This document shows positions 10,903 to 20,025 of a stretch of 64,000 nucleotides of DNA, piece by piece. The DNA comes from Eukaryota sp. TZLM1-RC. Its lineage: Eukaryota > Metamonada: BaSk clade. Positions within the stretch are counted from its first letter, which is position 1. Every line of letters starts with the position of its first letter. The position numbers and the translations under genes were made by a program. The notes below the pieces were generated by a model that was not told where the DNA came from, ran no database searches, and saw only the letters and a program-made list of their open reading frames with translations. The DNA is taken from contig JAUPSS010000003.1 in the NCBI GenBank assembly GCA_040285825.1, positions 1,984,001 to 2,048,000 on the forward strand, written 5' to 3'.

Positions 10903-12753
10903 ATGGGCTCTGTTCGATTACCTTGGGTATGGGCTGTTTGTTCTGTACTCTTCTTGGTCTTTATTTGCGGTCATCAGTATCACTCTCTTTCTGTCAGCTT
11001 TGATGAGGCATTTAGCTCTCTAAGTCACGATTATACATTTTTTAGTGCAAGATCTTCTTATAGACTTCATATGTATACATTCCTTCTTCTTGCTTCAATG
11101 AACCTTTTACTTCTTTTCAATTTCTTTTCTTTTCGTTTGTCTGTATTACTTCACCCATTCTATTACTACTTCATCAATTCACCTTTACGCAAATTCCTTC
11201 TTCACAAATTCCTCAAGAAGCTCGGAATTCATCCCAAGTACCATCAAGAACTTCGTCACTACATTAGCCGAGGAATTTCTTCACTCCAACCTATCCGATC
11301 GATCGGGTTTTTTGACACCGACCCCCGCCGACCTATTCATTGGAAAGATTTTAGCGAAACCACCAAGATAAACCTTCCTTGTGACAATGCTCGATATCTT
11401 TTTAAAGAATACTCTCCTCTGGTGTTTCAATCAATAAGGCAACGCTTTGGTATCACTGACGAGGCTTTTAAGCATTCTCTTTGCTCTACTGATTCTCTAA
11501 TGATTACTCCCACATCTGGAAAATCTGGTTCAATGTTCTTCTTTTCGGCAGATTCTTTCTATGTTATCAAAACAATGTCTCATTCCGAGTCACTTTTTCT
11601 CCGAAAGATTTTGTTTTCTTATTATCAGCACATGATGGCTAATCCACATTCCCTACTTACTTGGTTTCTTGGGCATTATCGGATAGAACGTAATGGTCAT
11701 AAGACTCACTTGGTGGTGATGCGTAATGTGTTTGATTCCGAACTCAAAATTCATGAGGAGTATGATTTGAAAGGCTCTACTTTTGGGCCGTGAAGTTTCC
11801 CAGAAAAGAGGAAGAGCCCAAAAGTTACTTGGAAAGATAATGATTTATTACGTAGAAGAGGGTTTAATTGTGTCAAATTGGGAAGTATAAAGAAAAAGGC
11901 ACTTTTTCAGCAATTAATAGCTGATGTTGGGTTTTTATCATCTGTAAACATAATGGACTATTCTCTACTACTAGGAATACATCATACAGACGTTTCTACA
12001 CCTGAACCCATGTCTCCACTATGTAACTCCTATGAGGGGGGCTTGGATGAAAGTGATGTGAGTATTGACCTAGATCATGAACATCCTTACCTTACCAAAG
12101 CTTATCTGTGTCAGGGTCCAAGAGCACCTGCTTTTGTTGGTCCAAAAGGGCTTACACTGTCAATGTTCCAGCTTGAAGAGGGTGGTTTTGCTTCAACTTC
12201 AGATTTCCCCCATGCTGGTTCTCGGTACTCCATTCCTATCAGCCAACGTCGCAAGACTGTTGTTGGTCGTCCTCCTCCAACAAGAACACTTCCACTAACC
12301 CCAGAGGTAGAGCGAAAGTTTAGCATTGGATCACATAATTCTGCAACTTCAAGAGCTTCTGTAGATTCTTGGGTTCAGCCAATTTTCATTTCTCCACCCA
12401 TTCACACAGATAGACCTAGTTTTGAGGGCTCTGACAGTGATCCTGACGTCTCTTCCCGTTCTTCTGACATTGCTCTTGGTGAGAGTTTCAATCCTCTCCA
12501 TGGACTCTTCAACATAAGGGACCAATGTACAAAACTAGAAAATACAAGGAAAGAGGGCCCTGAACCTGAATTAGAACGAGGAAATGAAATTTATTTCTTT
12601 GGAATAATTGATATCTTGCAAAAATATAATACTAGAAAACGACTTGAAAGTTCGGCTAAAAGTTTATTTAACAAATCTGATGCAATTTCTGCTGTTGCAC
12701 CTGAACATTATGCTAGAAGGTTTCTGAATTTTATGGATAAACTGATAGAGTAG
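10903..12753 (+). pseudogene. PIPK-1: phosphatidylinositol phosphate kinase with a membrane N-terminus and one in-frame TGA
   Basis: Residues 1-142 have three or so hydrophobic segments (VWAVCSVLFLVFIC, MYTFLLLASMNLLLLF, LLHPFYYYF) and a basic region. From PIHWKDF on, it is almost identical to PIPK-2 (30,440-31,981): the kinase lysine in YVIKTM, DLKGS, MDYSLL and the C-terminal IIDILQ. The frame is open throughout except a TGA at 11,791-11,793. Compared with PIPK-2 there is one extra T just before it and one missing C about 15 bases after, so the frame returns. This may be real inactivation or a sequence error. The fusion of a membrane region to a PIP kinase recalls GPCR-PIPK proteins of Dictyostelium and oomycetes, but fewer than seven helices are seen. 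It would phosphorylate phosphoinositides at membranes if read through. Confidence 0.85.
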
Positions 12754-12824
12754 TGAGTCAAATAGTCTTTTGTTTGAAATGTATATATTGTTGAATTTAA
12801 CGTTGAAAAATTCAATTAGTTTTG

Positions 12825-12830
12825 AATAAA
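12825..12830 (+). promoter_or_regulatory. poly(A) signal of PIPK-1
   Basis: AATAAA 72 bases after the stop codon; the same signal is kept in the PIPK-2 copy (30,362-30,367, minus strand). Confidence 0.6.
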
Positions 12831-13399
12831 ATTTATTTAAGTTTACTTATTGTCAGCATTTGGATGTTTTGTTTCCATCGAAATCGATATGAACAGATAG
12901 TATTTTTAAATAATGGATCAACAAATTTCATAAATTGTAAATTAGTTAATTTTTACATCCTTAAACCCTGTCTCTTGAGATCATACAGTTTATTACTAGA
13001 GAATTTGAAAAATGAGCAAAAAAATTGATAAAACAGAAATGTATTTCAAAATTGTTTTAATTAATCAAACACCAATTCTATTTTACCAATACACTTAACA
13101 CAAATCCTAGCAGTTCGTTGCTTGCAAAAAGGAGACAATCTTCAAAGAACGCCATACCAAGCCAATGTAATGAAAAGACGACGTGAACCAATATTCATTA
13201 GACACCTTGTTTTTAATATGGATATTGGTATTTTTGCATACAAGAAATTAGAATCAGTCTCACAACAAAATGTTTTATTTTATTTTACTAATTTTTTTGT
13301 TTGCTGATGCGTTTTCAACTTCAATTGCTTTCTTTCATGTTTGGCAACAAAAAACAGTGAAATTTTGGTTAACTTGATATGAACCACTTGCAACAACAG

Positions 13400-13475
13400 T
13401 GTCTTGCTTTTAGTCCTATGGTATTAGAGACAATTGATTTATTTTCTATTTATATTATAAAAGCCTTTGGGCGCA
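13400..13475 (-). repeat. solo LTR of the T4 type
   Basis: About 76 bp. On the minus strand it reads TGCGCCCAAAGG...AATAGAAAATAAATCAA...GCAAGACA, matching the LTRs of T4 (26,171-26,247 and 29,728-29,807). One copy here against two copies flanking about 3.5 kb in the other arm suggests LTR-LTR recombination, or one-sided insertion history. Confidence 0.6.
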
Positions 13476-13533
13476 AATCCAATTCGATGTCAAACAATCT
13501 TTTTGAAGTTGTGTTATAAGTGTTCTCCAAAAA

Positions 13534-13755
13534 TTGTACCTTTCAGGATCAGGATTGGTGGTGATTAGTATGGTGTTAGTTTCTACTTCAACGATAAGTA
13601 ATGATTGCAGTTATCAAACCATTACTTCACTTACAGCAAAGTGTTGCATCTTTGTTTATATAATGGTAATGGCCGTAATTGTTTGGTGTGCTGAAACTCT
13701 ATACCAATACATAGCTAAACGTCTCTTTCTTTATCCAAAAAGTATCACGTCATAG
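13534..13755 (+). pseudogene. fragment of an unknown membrane protein
   Basis: From about 13,549 it reads SGLVVISMVLVSTSTI and continues with a hydrophobic segment CCIFVYIMVMAVIVWC, then TLYQYIAKRLFLYPK and a TAG. The same fragment, 90% or more alike, lies in reverse at 25,856-26,065. The sequence just before (TTGTACCTTTCAG) looks like an intron 3' end, so this may be one exon of a two- or three-helix protein. I do not recognise the family. Being carried in the inverted duplication, it may be host-derived. Confidence 0.35.
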
Positions 13756-13779
13756 ATTTAACTTTTTTTAGAATAAAAT

Positions 13780-14213
13780 ATTTATTGAATTTGCACACTT
13801 AATTAAATTAACTCATAACTAATGGGACGGCTATCATTGAACCAAGATTTCCTTTACAAAATCTTGATCTGCTTGCTGTCTAGCTAAAGCTCCTCTTATT
13901 CGATTGAAAAACCGAGGTAATCTATTAATAATGGCAAATTGAATCCGTGAACGCCATAAAAAAATATCAAATCTTTTCATTGTTTTTTCTTGAACCATTT
14001 TTTGGAAGTAATTCAAAAAAGTTTCTGCTTCATCTGATAATCTTCCATTTATCGAAAATGGGAAAACAATAAAAACCAGCTGTGTATTTCTATCAGCATT
14101 AGCCTATTCAATATCGTTGTCATAATTTCTATGTTTTTCTTTTGCTTTAAAATCAAGAGCACTCACAGGATTAAGTTTTCTTCTGTGAACCAATGTATCA
14201 TTTGCAACATTAC
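13780..14213 (-). mobile_element. LINE family B 3' fragment B4
   Basis: Reverse-oriented B tail (GTCCCATTAGTTATGAG complement at about 13,805-13,825) and coding for the final 140 or so residues with frame breaks near 14,010 and 14,105. It ends about 110 bp from the 3' side of tRNA-Val. Confidence 0.8.
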
Positions 14214-14321
14214 ATTTAACTTTGTTTACTTGTTTTACTTTCCTGATTTCTTTTATTGTGCTCATAAACTACAGAAAGCCATCATGTGTTGTAAATATTT
14301 TCGATTAACAAACATTGAAAT

Positions 14322-14394
14322 GTTTCCGCCGAGACTCGAACTCGGGACCATCTGTGTGTTAGACAGATATCCTAACCAACTAGACCACAGAAAC
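14322..14394 (-). tRNA. tRNA-Val (anticodon AAC)
   Basis: On the minus strand GTTTCTG at the start pairs with CGGAAAC at the end (one G-U type pair). The D arm is GGTCTAGTTGGTTAGGAT, the anticodon loop CTAACAC carries AAC (14,360-14,358), and the T arm CCGAGTTCGAGTCTCGG contains the B box. 73 nt, no intron. A34 would be edited to inosine, as in eukaryotic tRNA-Val. LINE B copies lie on both sides. Confidence 0.95.
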
Positions 14395-14449
14395 AACTGT
14401 CGTCGACCATAGCTCTAGAAATACATTGGTGCAAGCAAATATGCTATTT

Positions 14450-14740
14450 AATGCCTAAATATATATTCCGAATAATCTTTTTAATGTCATTAGCACTCAC
14501 AAATACCATCCTATAACTTTTCGGATGAAATTCATTGAACCAACAGTTCCACAGTCCGGTTTTGAATCGGTAGCCTTGAACTTGAATCTGCAATTCACTC
14601 AAAAGTCACTGCTTAATTGTCGAACTGTCATGAATATCAAACGTTTCCATTTTTTAAAAATACTTATATGCAACAGTACGCTTTCAAACTCCTCTCATAA
14701 TTGATACAAAATGTGGTTTCCTGTAATGTTGCAAATGACA
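14450..14740. repeat. second block of the inverted duplication (left)
   Basis: Matches 23,210-23,497 in reverse (shared blocks include GGAACTGT near CCGGTTTTGAAT and ACGCTTTCAAACTCCTCTC). The same LINE B insertion abuts both copies, so the insertion predates the duplication. No coding function seen. Confidence 0.75.
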
Positions 14741-15168
14741 CTTTTATTTAAAAAAGGTAACTTAATCCTGTAAAATCTCTTAAATACAAAGCGAATGAAA
14801 AACATAGAAATTATGACAACGATATTGAAGAGGCTAATGCCGATAGAAATACACAGCTGGTTTTTATTGCTCTCCCATTTTCGATAAATGGAAGATTATC
14901 AGATGAAGCAGAAACTTTTTTGAATGACTTCCAAAAAATGGTTCAAGAAAAAACAATGAAAAGATTTGATATTTTTTTATGGCGTTCACGGATTCAATTT
15001 GCCATTATCAATAGATTACCTCGGTTTTTCAATCGAATAAGAGAAGCTTTAGCTAGACAGCAAGCAGATCAAGATTTTGTAGAGGAAATCTTGGTTCAAT
15101 GATAGTCGTCCCATTAGTTATAAGTTAGTTTAATTAAGTGTGCAAATTCAATAAATAAACCCTTTTGA
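14735..15168 (+). mobile_element. LINE family B 3' fragment B5
   Basis: Plus-strand B copy from about the VANDTLV region (frameshifted) through a clean C-terminus (14,920-15,102, ending FVEEILVQ) and the B 3' end with AATAAA at about 15,152. Partner of B8 (22,796-23,215) in the other arm. Confidence 0.8.
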
Positions 15169-15329
15169 CAGTTCTCAACTATTTCACATAATTGCTGATA
15201 AATTTTTTTGAGACAAATGAATCATCCTCTTCTTCATTTTTACCAACATCATCAACAGAAAGTCGAGAAACAGTACTATTAATTGATGTCACTGGTAAAA
15301 ATAGGCTAAAATTAAATGAGTTCTTTTTT

Positions 15330-16097
15330 ATGTTTCATTTAAGAATATGCAAAGGTTGCCGAAGCTCCATAGGACCTCTATGGTTCTGGGCATTCCCTCT
15401 TCTTCTATTTGTTCTCTTTATGTACCTTGTCATTCCTCCTGTCAATAGAGACATTAATGTGAACGACCCATCAATTTCCCATAAACATCGTGATGAAAGC
15501 GTGCCTTCATGGCTACTTATTGTTGGAGCTCTTATTTTCTCAGCCATTGTGTTACCAGTATGTTCTTCTCCCAACAGTCAAGCTATGTGTGTCATTTTTG
15601 CTGCTTTTTCATGCCTTCTCTTCTCTTATTCCATCAACCTCTTCATTGTCCATTTCCTGAAAAGCATTGTTGGCAGGTTACGTCCTGACTTTCTCTCACG
15701 GTGCATCTTAGTGGATGACATTTGCACAGGGGATCCCAGTATAGTACGGGAGGGTAGATTCAGTTTTCCCTCAGGTCATGCTAGTACTTCTTTCCATTTC
15801 TGCGCTTTTCTGTGCTTGGTGCTTTACAAAAAACTTTCAAACCATCAAAAAAATTCATTCCAACCTCCTTTCATTTACTTATACTTACCACTCGTTTGTT
15901 CGGCAATATTTGTAACTGTGTCCCGAGTTTCGGATTACTGGCATCATGTCGGTGATGTCATTATTGGTTCCTTGATTGGTATTCTGACCGGTTTTTATGG
16001 GTTTTACGTGCTGAATTCTCGATACTTGGGGTGTGATAAGATTGATGATATAGAGACTTTGATGAATGAATCTACTGTTAATTTTGATAAGGTTTAG
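15330..16097 (+). CDS. PAP2-type lipid phosphate phosphatase
   Basis: 255 residues from the first ATG of the frame; the frame is open upstream to about 15,190 without another ATG, so an upstream exon is possible. All three motifs of the PAP2/LPP superfamily are present: K-x6-RP (KSIVGRLRP, K111-P119), PSGH (147-150) and SR-x5-H-x3-D (S198-R199, H205, D209). Six or so hydrophobic helices fit an integral membrane enzyme that dephosphorylates phosphatidic acid and related lipid phosphates. AATAAA at about 16,220 follows. Single copy, complete, flanked by LINE B5 and decayed retroelement DNA. With the PIP kinases this puts two lipid-signalling genes close together, probably by chance. Confidence 0.9.
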   Translation: MFHLRICKGCRSSIGPLWFWAFPLLLFVLFMYLVIPPVNRDINVNDPSISHKHRDESVPSWLLIVGALIFSAIVLPVCSSPNSQAMCVIFAAFSCLLFSYSINLFIVHFLKSIVGRLRPDFLSRCILVDDICTGDPSIVREGRFSFPSGHASTSFHFCAFLCLVLYKKLSNHQKNSFQPPFIYLYLPLVCSAIFVTVSRVSDYWHHVGDVIIGSLIGILTGFYGFYVLNSRYLGCDKIDDIETLMNESTVNFDKV

Positions 16098-16249
16098 TTT
16101 AGTTTTATTTAGTTATTTTTATTTTTATTTTAAATTCATATTTGTATAAAATATTTCTGTTCATCATATTGTTATTCTTTAAACAATTATTTGTTATGTC
16201 AAATATAACATCAATTTCAAATAAAATTCTCACTGAATTAATCATTATT

Positions 16250-17105
16250 TCACCTTGATTGTTTTTTCAAAGTTTAAATTTTCATTTGGAAAATTTTGAA
16301 GTGATGTATTTGCTTCCTCTTTTCCATAAATAGCTCCAAGACCATGTTGCAATGTGAGACAGTTTATAGTGTCCAACTAGATAATATCAAAGTTTTTCTG
16401 AAATTAAGGACCAAAAGTAAACAATATTAAAAAAAGAATATCAACAGTAGGTGTGGTTTGTAAATGCACCAAAATTAATTTCCATATAATGAAGCCTGTG
16501 GGCTTTCCATATAAGGGAAAATGAAGATGATCAGCAAATTTTTGACTGAGTGAACGAATGTGAAGGAAGAACCACTGAGTCTAACATTATCAATTGGAGA
16601 CTCACAAGTTGCATGTTGCTATCAATTCTGATAAATCATATCATTTATTTTCTGAACATTATCTTTTGTTCTGGCCAATGTTTTCAGTACACGCGGTCTA
16701 CAATTATTATGAATTATTTTTGCCAGTGAGTTTAAAATATCGTAAATACTACCTAAAGTAGGAAATTCCAAAACATCTGAGATTCATTGTAAATTAGACT
16801 CGACCGCAATTGGATCAGCGTTAACTCAATCTTTACCACTGAAATCGCTTGTCAACATAGGCTTTCGATCATCAGGGTATATGACTAATACTATTGGGGA
16901 ACAAAACTTGTAGTTCGATTCAATTGCATAGCCAATTTCAATCAATTCATCAAAAATCTGATTTGATATTTGTAATTTTTTTGGGCTGAGGCCCCGAGCT
17001 GCTTGATGTACAATTGTATTAGTATTGTAGAATGGTCATTGTTGGACATTCGATTCATTCTTTGTTGAATTTTTCACTAAATACATCATTGTATTGAGCC
17101 AAAAT
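16250..17105 (-). pseudogene. decayed Ty3/gypsy-like pol (RT, perhaps RNase H)
   Basis: On the minus strand, 17,010-16,690 reads HQAARGLSPKKLQ, then IFDELIEIGYAIES, then CSPIVLVIYPDD and LEFPTLGSIYDIL. These follow the order of the N-terminal RT blocks of gypsy pol (primer-grip side, then the S.SP.asPivlV block). Stops and frameshifts interrupt it. Further on, about 16,370-16,260 reads QHGLGAIYGKEEA, which resembles the start of an RNase H domain after a deletion. It has no link to the LINE RTs. Confidence 0.5.
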
Positions 17106-17800
17106 ATCAGACAAACTTTGATCCAGATCTTTCTAATTGCTAAGTAAAATCTTCTTTACTACAAGAAGTTGATTCTACATGGTCAATTTGGAAAGTTTTA
17201 ATCGAATCTCATCTCAACGAGTTCAGAATTTGACGATGATGGGTAATATGACGAGTAGTGTGTCTGACATATCCCAGACATCTGTTGACCATATACAGCG
17301 CTGCTGCTGTTGGCTGCTTGGTGTGCCTGTTGCGCACAATAATTGTTGTTGCCGTAAGGGATATAGCTAGCTGAAAGTTAGAATGTGTTGGAGTGTAATA
17401 GGAGTTGAGATGAAAGACAATTTTATTTAATGTTATTCTATATATACTAAGGTACTCACTAGTGATATACCTACAAATACTAGAATTTGTGGTTATGTGG
17501 CCTTCATTCTGAACATGTACATAGGTTCAACTGGTTCAAAATCGAACAATGCTGTTTAATTGTACTTGGTCTTTAAACGTGATCTTGAAAGTTTACACAC
17601 ACTGAGGACATATCCATTGAAGAAGTGCTGAGGTGGTTATTGAACAAAAATTTCTGCTGGTTTAAATGAAATCAAATCTAAATCACTACTGTTTTGTTGC
17701 CCACTGATGTGATATTACCATAAATTGGTTATATGGATGACAATTGCAAGTAGTGTCAAACAGTCGTTTTAAAACAAGTAGCTCTTCACACTTGCTCTAG
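17106..17800. other. unassigned region
   Basis: Possibly the gag side of the decayed pol, since the minus strand near 17,300 has short protein-like stretches, but there is no motif I can name. Short frames only. Confidence 0.3.
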
Positions 17801-17896
17801 TGTTGGGGTTCATTGTAGTGACCAAAAAAACAGTTGATTAATGTTACACTACTGCCACATCATCACACGTGATTTGATGTTATCCAACATCTAAGA
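17801..17896 (-). repeat. solo LTR of the T1/T2 type
   Basis: 96 bp. On the minus strand it contains ATGTTGGATAACATC, then ATCACGTGTGATGATG, and ends CCCCAACA, like the T1 and T2 LTRs with a small deletion. CTAG is found on both sides, a 4-bp target duplication, so this is a solo LTR left by recombination. Confidence 0.8.
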
Positions 17897-18334
17897 CTAG
17901 ATGTTTTATGTCTCGCTAGTTCTAGCAAAACACTCTACAAAACTCAACTCTCAGATTTGAATATTCATTGTCAAACTTGTCACCATCCTCTACTACCAAA
18001 CTAATTGCATCCTATAAATCTATGATATTAAGCAAAATTGTACTTATTGTGAAAATACCACTGTGGGGCTACATTATTTTCAAAGTTCGTCAAAATCCGT
18101 CTCAACCAAAAAAGCCATGTTGACTAACATTACAACTGACTTTAATCAAGTTGTTCGTCTTCGTCACTATCAATCTCCATAATGAAATCCTTAGTACTAG
18201 GCGAAACTACTTAGTAATAATTCAACCATATCATGTGTATCAGGGTGTTCATTAAGTTATAACTTAGGTAAAGATAATCAAAAGAGAAGAGAAATTTATT
18301 TGACGATGATAGAAAACATTCACTGAAAATATAT
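17897..18334. other. unassigned region
   Basis: No gene seen. CAGGGTGTTCATTAAGT at about 18,242 resembles the end of a Tc1/mariner-type element, but no partner repeat was found. Confidence 0.25.
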
Positions 18335-19972
18335 TCACTGATTATATTTGAATATCCCCATTAAAAAATTATCATATTAATTGAATTTGCACACTTGATT
18401 AAATTAAATCATAACTAATGGGACGACTATCATTGAACCAAGATTTCCTCTACAAAATCTTGATTTGCTTGCTGTCTAGCTAAAGCTTCTCTAATTCGAT
18501 TGAAAAACCGCGGTAATCTATTAATAATGGCAAATTGAATCCGTGAACGCCACAAAAAAATATCAAATCTTTTCATTGTTTTTTCTTGCACCATTTTTTG
18601 GAAGTCATTCAAAAAAGTTTCTGCTTCATCTGATAATCTTCCATTTATCGAAAATGGGAAAGCAATAAAAACCAGCTGTGTATTTCTATCGACATTTGCA
18701 TTTTCAATTTCTTTATCATATTTTCTATGTTTTTCTTTTGCTTTAAAATCCAGAGCAGCCGCAGGATTAAGTTTTTTTCTGTGAACCAAAGTATCGTTTG
18801 CAACATTACATGAGACAAAGTCAACAATAGCTTCAGAATTATCAATCCAATCACAGTATACATCACCTCTATCATCAGAACCAAAATTATTCAGAGAAAG
18901 TGTTTCCTTCAGCAGGGGCTCTTTGATACACGATATCCTTGCAGTTTGTGCCATATTGAAAACAGTGTCTCTAACAGCATCATGTAATGAAGAACGATAA
19001 GTTATCAATTTAGAGCAATTTAGAGCATGGCGCAAAGTGAGTTGAGGAGAATTCGAACAAATACATTTTTCTTTTGATAATAATTGGTTAATGGGAATGT
19101 TCAAATATAATCTCATTTTTGTTACAAATGCTTCATTAGTGGCACACAATCCAAATCTTCGTGGTACAATGGTTATAAAAAGTGAAGAATCTGACGCCTT
19201 GTTTTCACAAACACCCTTTTCCAATAACAATGAGTGAAGATCTTGATTTAAAACAGCCCCATTAATCAATTATTAGCAAAAGAAAAATGTATTTGTTCGA
19301 ATTCACCTCAGCTCACTCTGCGACATGCTCTGAATTGTTCGAAATTGATAACTTATCGTTCTTCATTATATGATGCTGTTAAAGACACTATTTCAATATG
19401 GCACGAAATGCAAGACTATCGTGTATCAAAGAGCCTCTGCTGAAGGAAACACTTTCTCTGAATAATTTTGGTTCTGATGATAGAGGTGATGTATACTGTG
19501 ATTGGATTGATAACTCTGAAGCTATTGTTGACTTTGTCTCATGTAATGTTGCAAATGATACTTTGGTTCACAGAAGAAAACTTAATCCTGTGAATGCTCT
19601 TGATTTTAAAGCAACAGAAAAACATAGAAAATATGATAAAGTTATTGAAGAAGCTAATGCTGGCAGAAATACACAGCTAGTTTTTATTGCTTTCCCGTTT
19701 TAGATAAACGTAAGATTATCAATTGAAGCAGAAACCTTTTTGAATGACTTCCAAAAAATGGTTCAAGAAAAAACGATGAAAAGATTTGATATTTTTTTAT
19801 GGTGTTCAGGGATTCAATTTGCCATTATTAATAGATTACCTCGGTTTTTCAATCGAATAAGAGAAGCTTTAGCTAGACAGCAAGCAGATCAAGATTTTGT
19901 AGAGGAAATCTTCGTTCATTGAATTTTGTCCCATTAGTTATGAGTTAATTGTATTAAGTGTGCAAGATGAAT
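18335..19972 (+). mobile_element. LINE family B copy B7, split by B6
   Basis: A short sense piece at 18,335-18,375 (ATATTTGAATATCCCCATTAA) continues at 19,257 with NQLLAKEKCICSN and runs through the RLE (RGDVYCDWI...IVDFVS, about 19,485-19,540) to the 3' end at 19,972. A frame break at about 19,702 and small indels make it non-coding. The opposite-strand B6 lies in between. Confidence 0.75.
18376..19256 (-). pseudogene. LINE family B copy B6, C-terminal 280 residues intact
   Basis: An open frame from 19,269 down to 18,430 covers the zinc knuckle CICSNSPQLTLRHALNC, the RLE motif RGD-X13-D, PFSINGRL and the C-terminus FVEEILVQ. It is the longest clean stretch of family B in the window. The flanks CCCCATTAAAAAATTATCA and CCCCATTAATCAATTATTA look like a 20-bp target duplication with a few changes, so B6 jumped into B7 on the opposite strand. 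5'-truncated, so no RT. Confidence 0.8.
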
Positions 19973-20025
19973 AAAAAAACATTATGTAGATGTAGAGGTA
20001 AATTGACCTTCAACTTTACTACACT

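Larger units (their letters stand above)
11328..13480. repeat. left arm of the kinase inverted duplication
   Basis: From CGACCTATTCATTGGAAAG in the kinase through about 650 bases past the gene, this block is repeated in reverse at about 29,808-31,860. Identity is very high inside the coding part and lower in the non-coding part. The upstream parts of the two genes are unrelated, so the break lies at codon PIHWKDF. Confidence 0.9.

Noticed and set aside
15192-15329. Extending the phosphatase N-terminus by 46 residues
   Set aside because: The frame is open but has no ATG before 15,330; it would need an unannotated exon or a non-ATG start.
18238-18260. CAGGGTGTTCATTAAGT as a mariner-type terminus
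   Set aside because: No inverted partner and no transposase found within reach; the similar CAGGGTGTTTG near 32,345 is in the same direction and lacks the rest.
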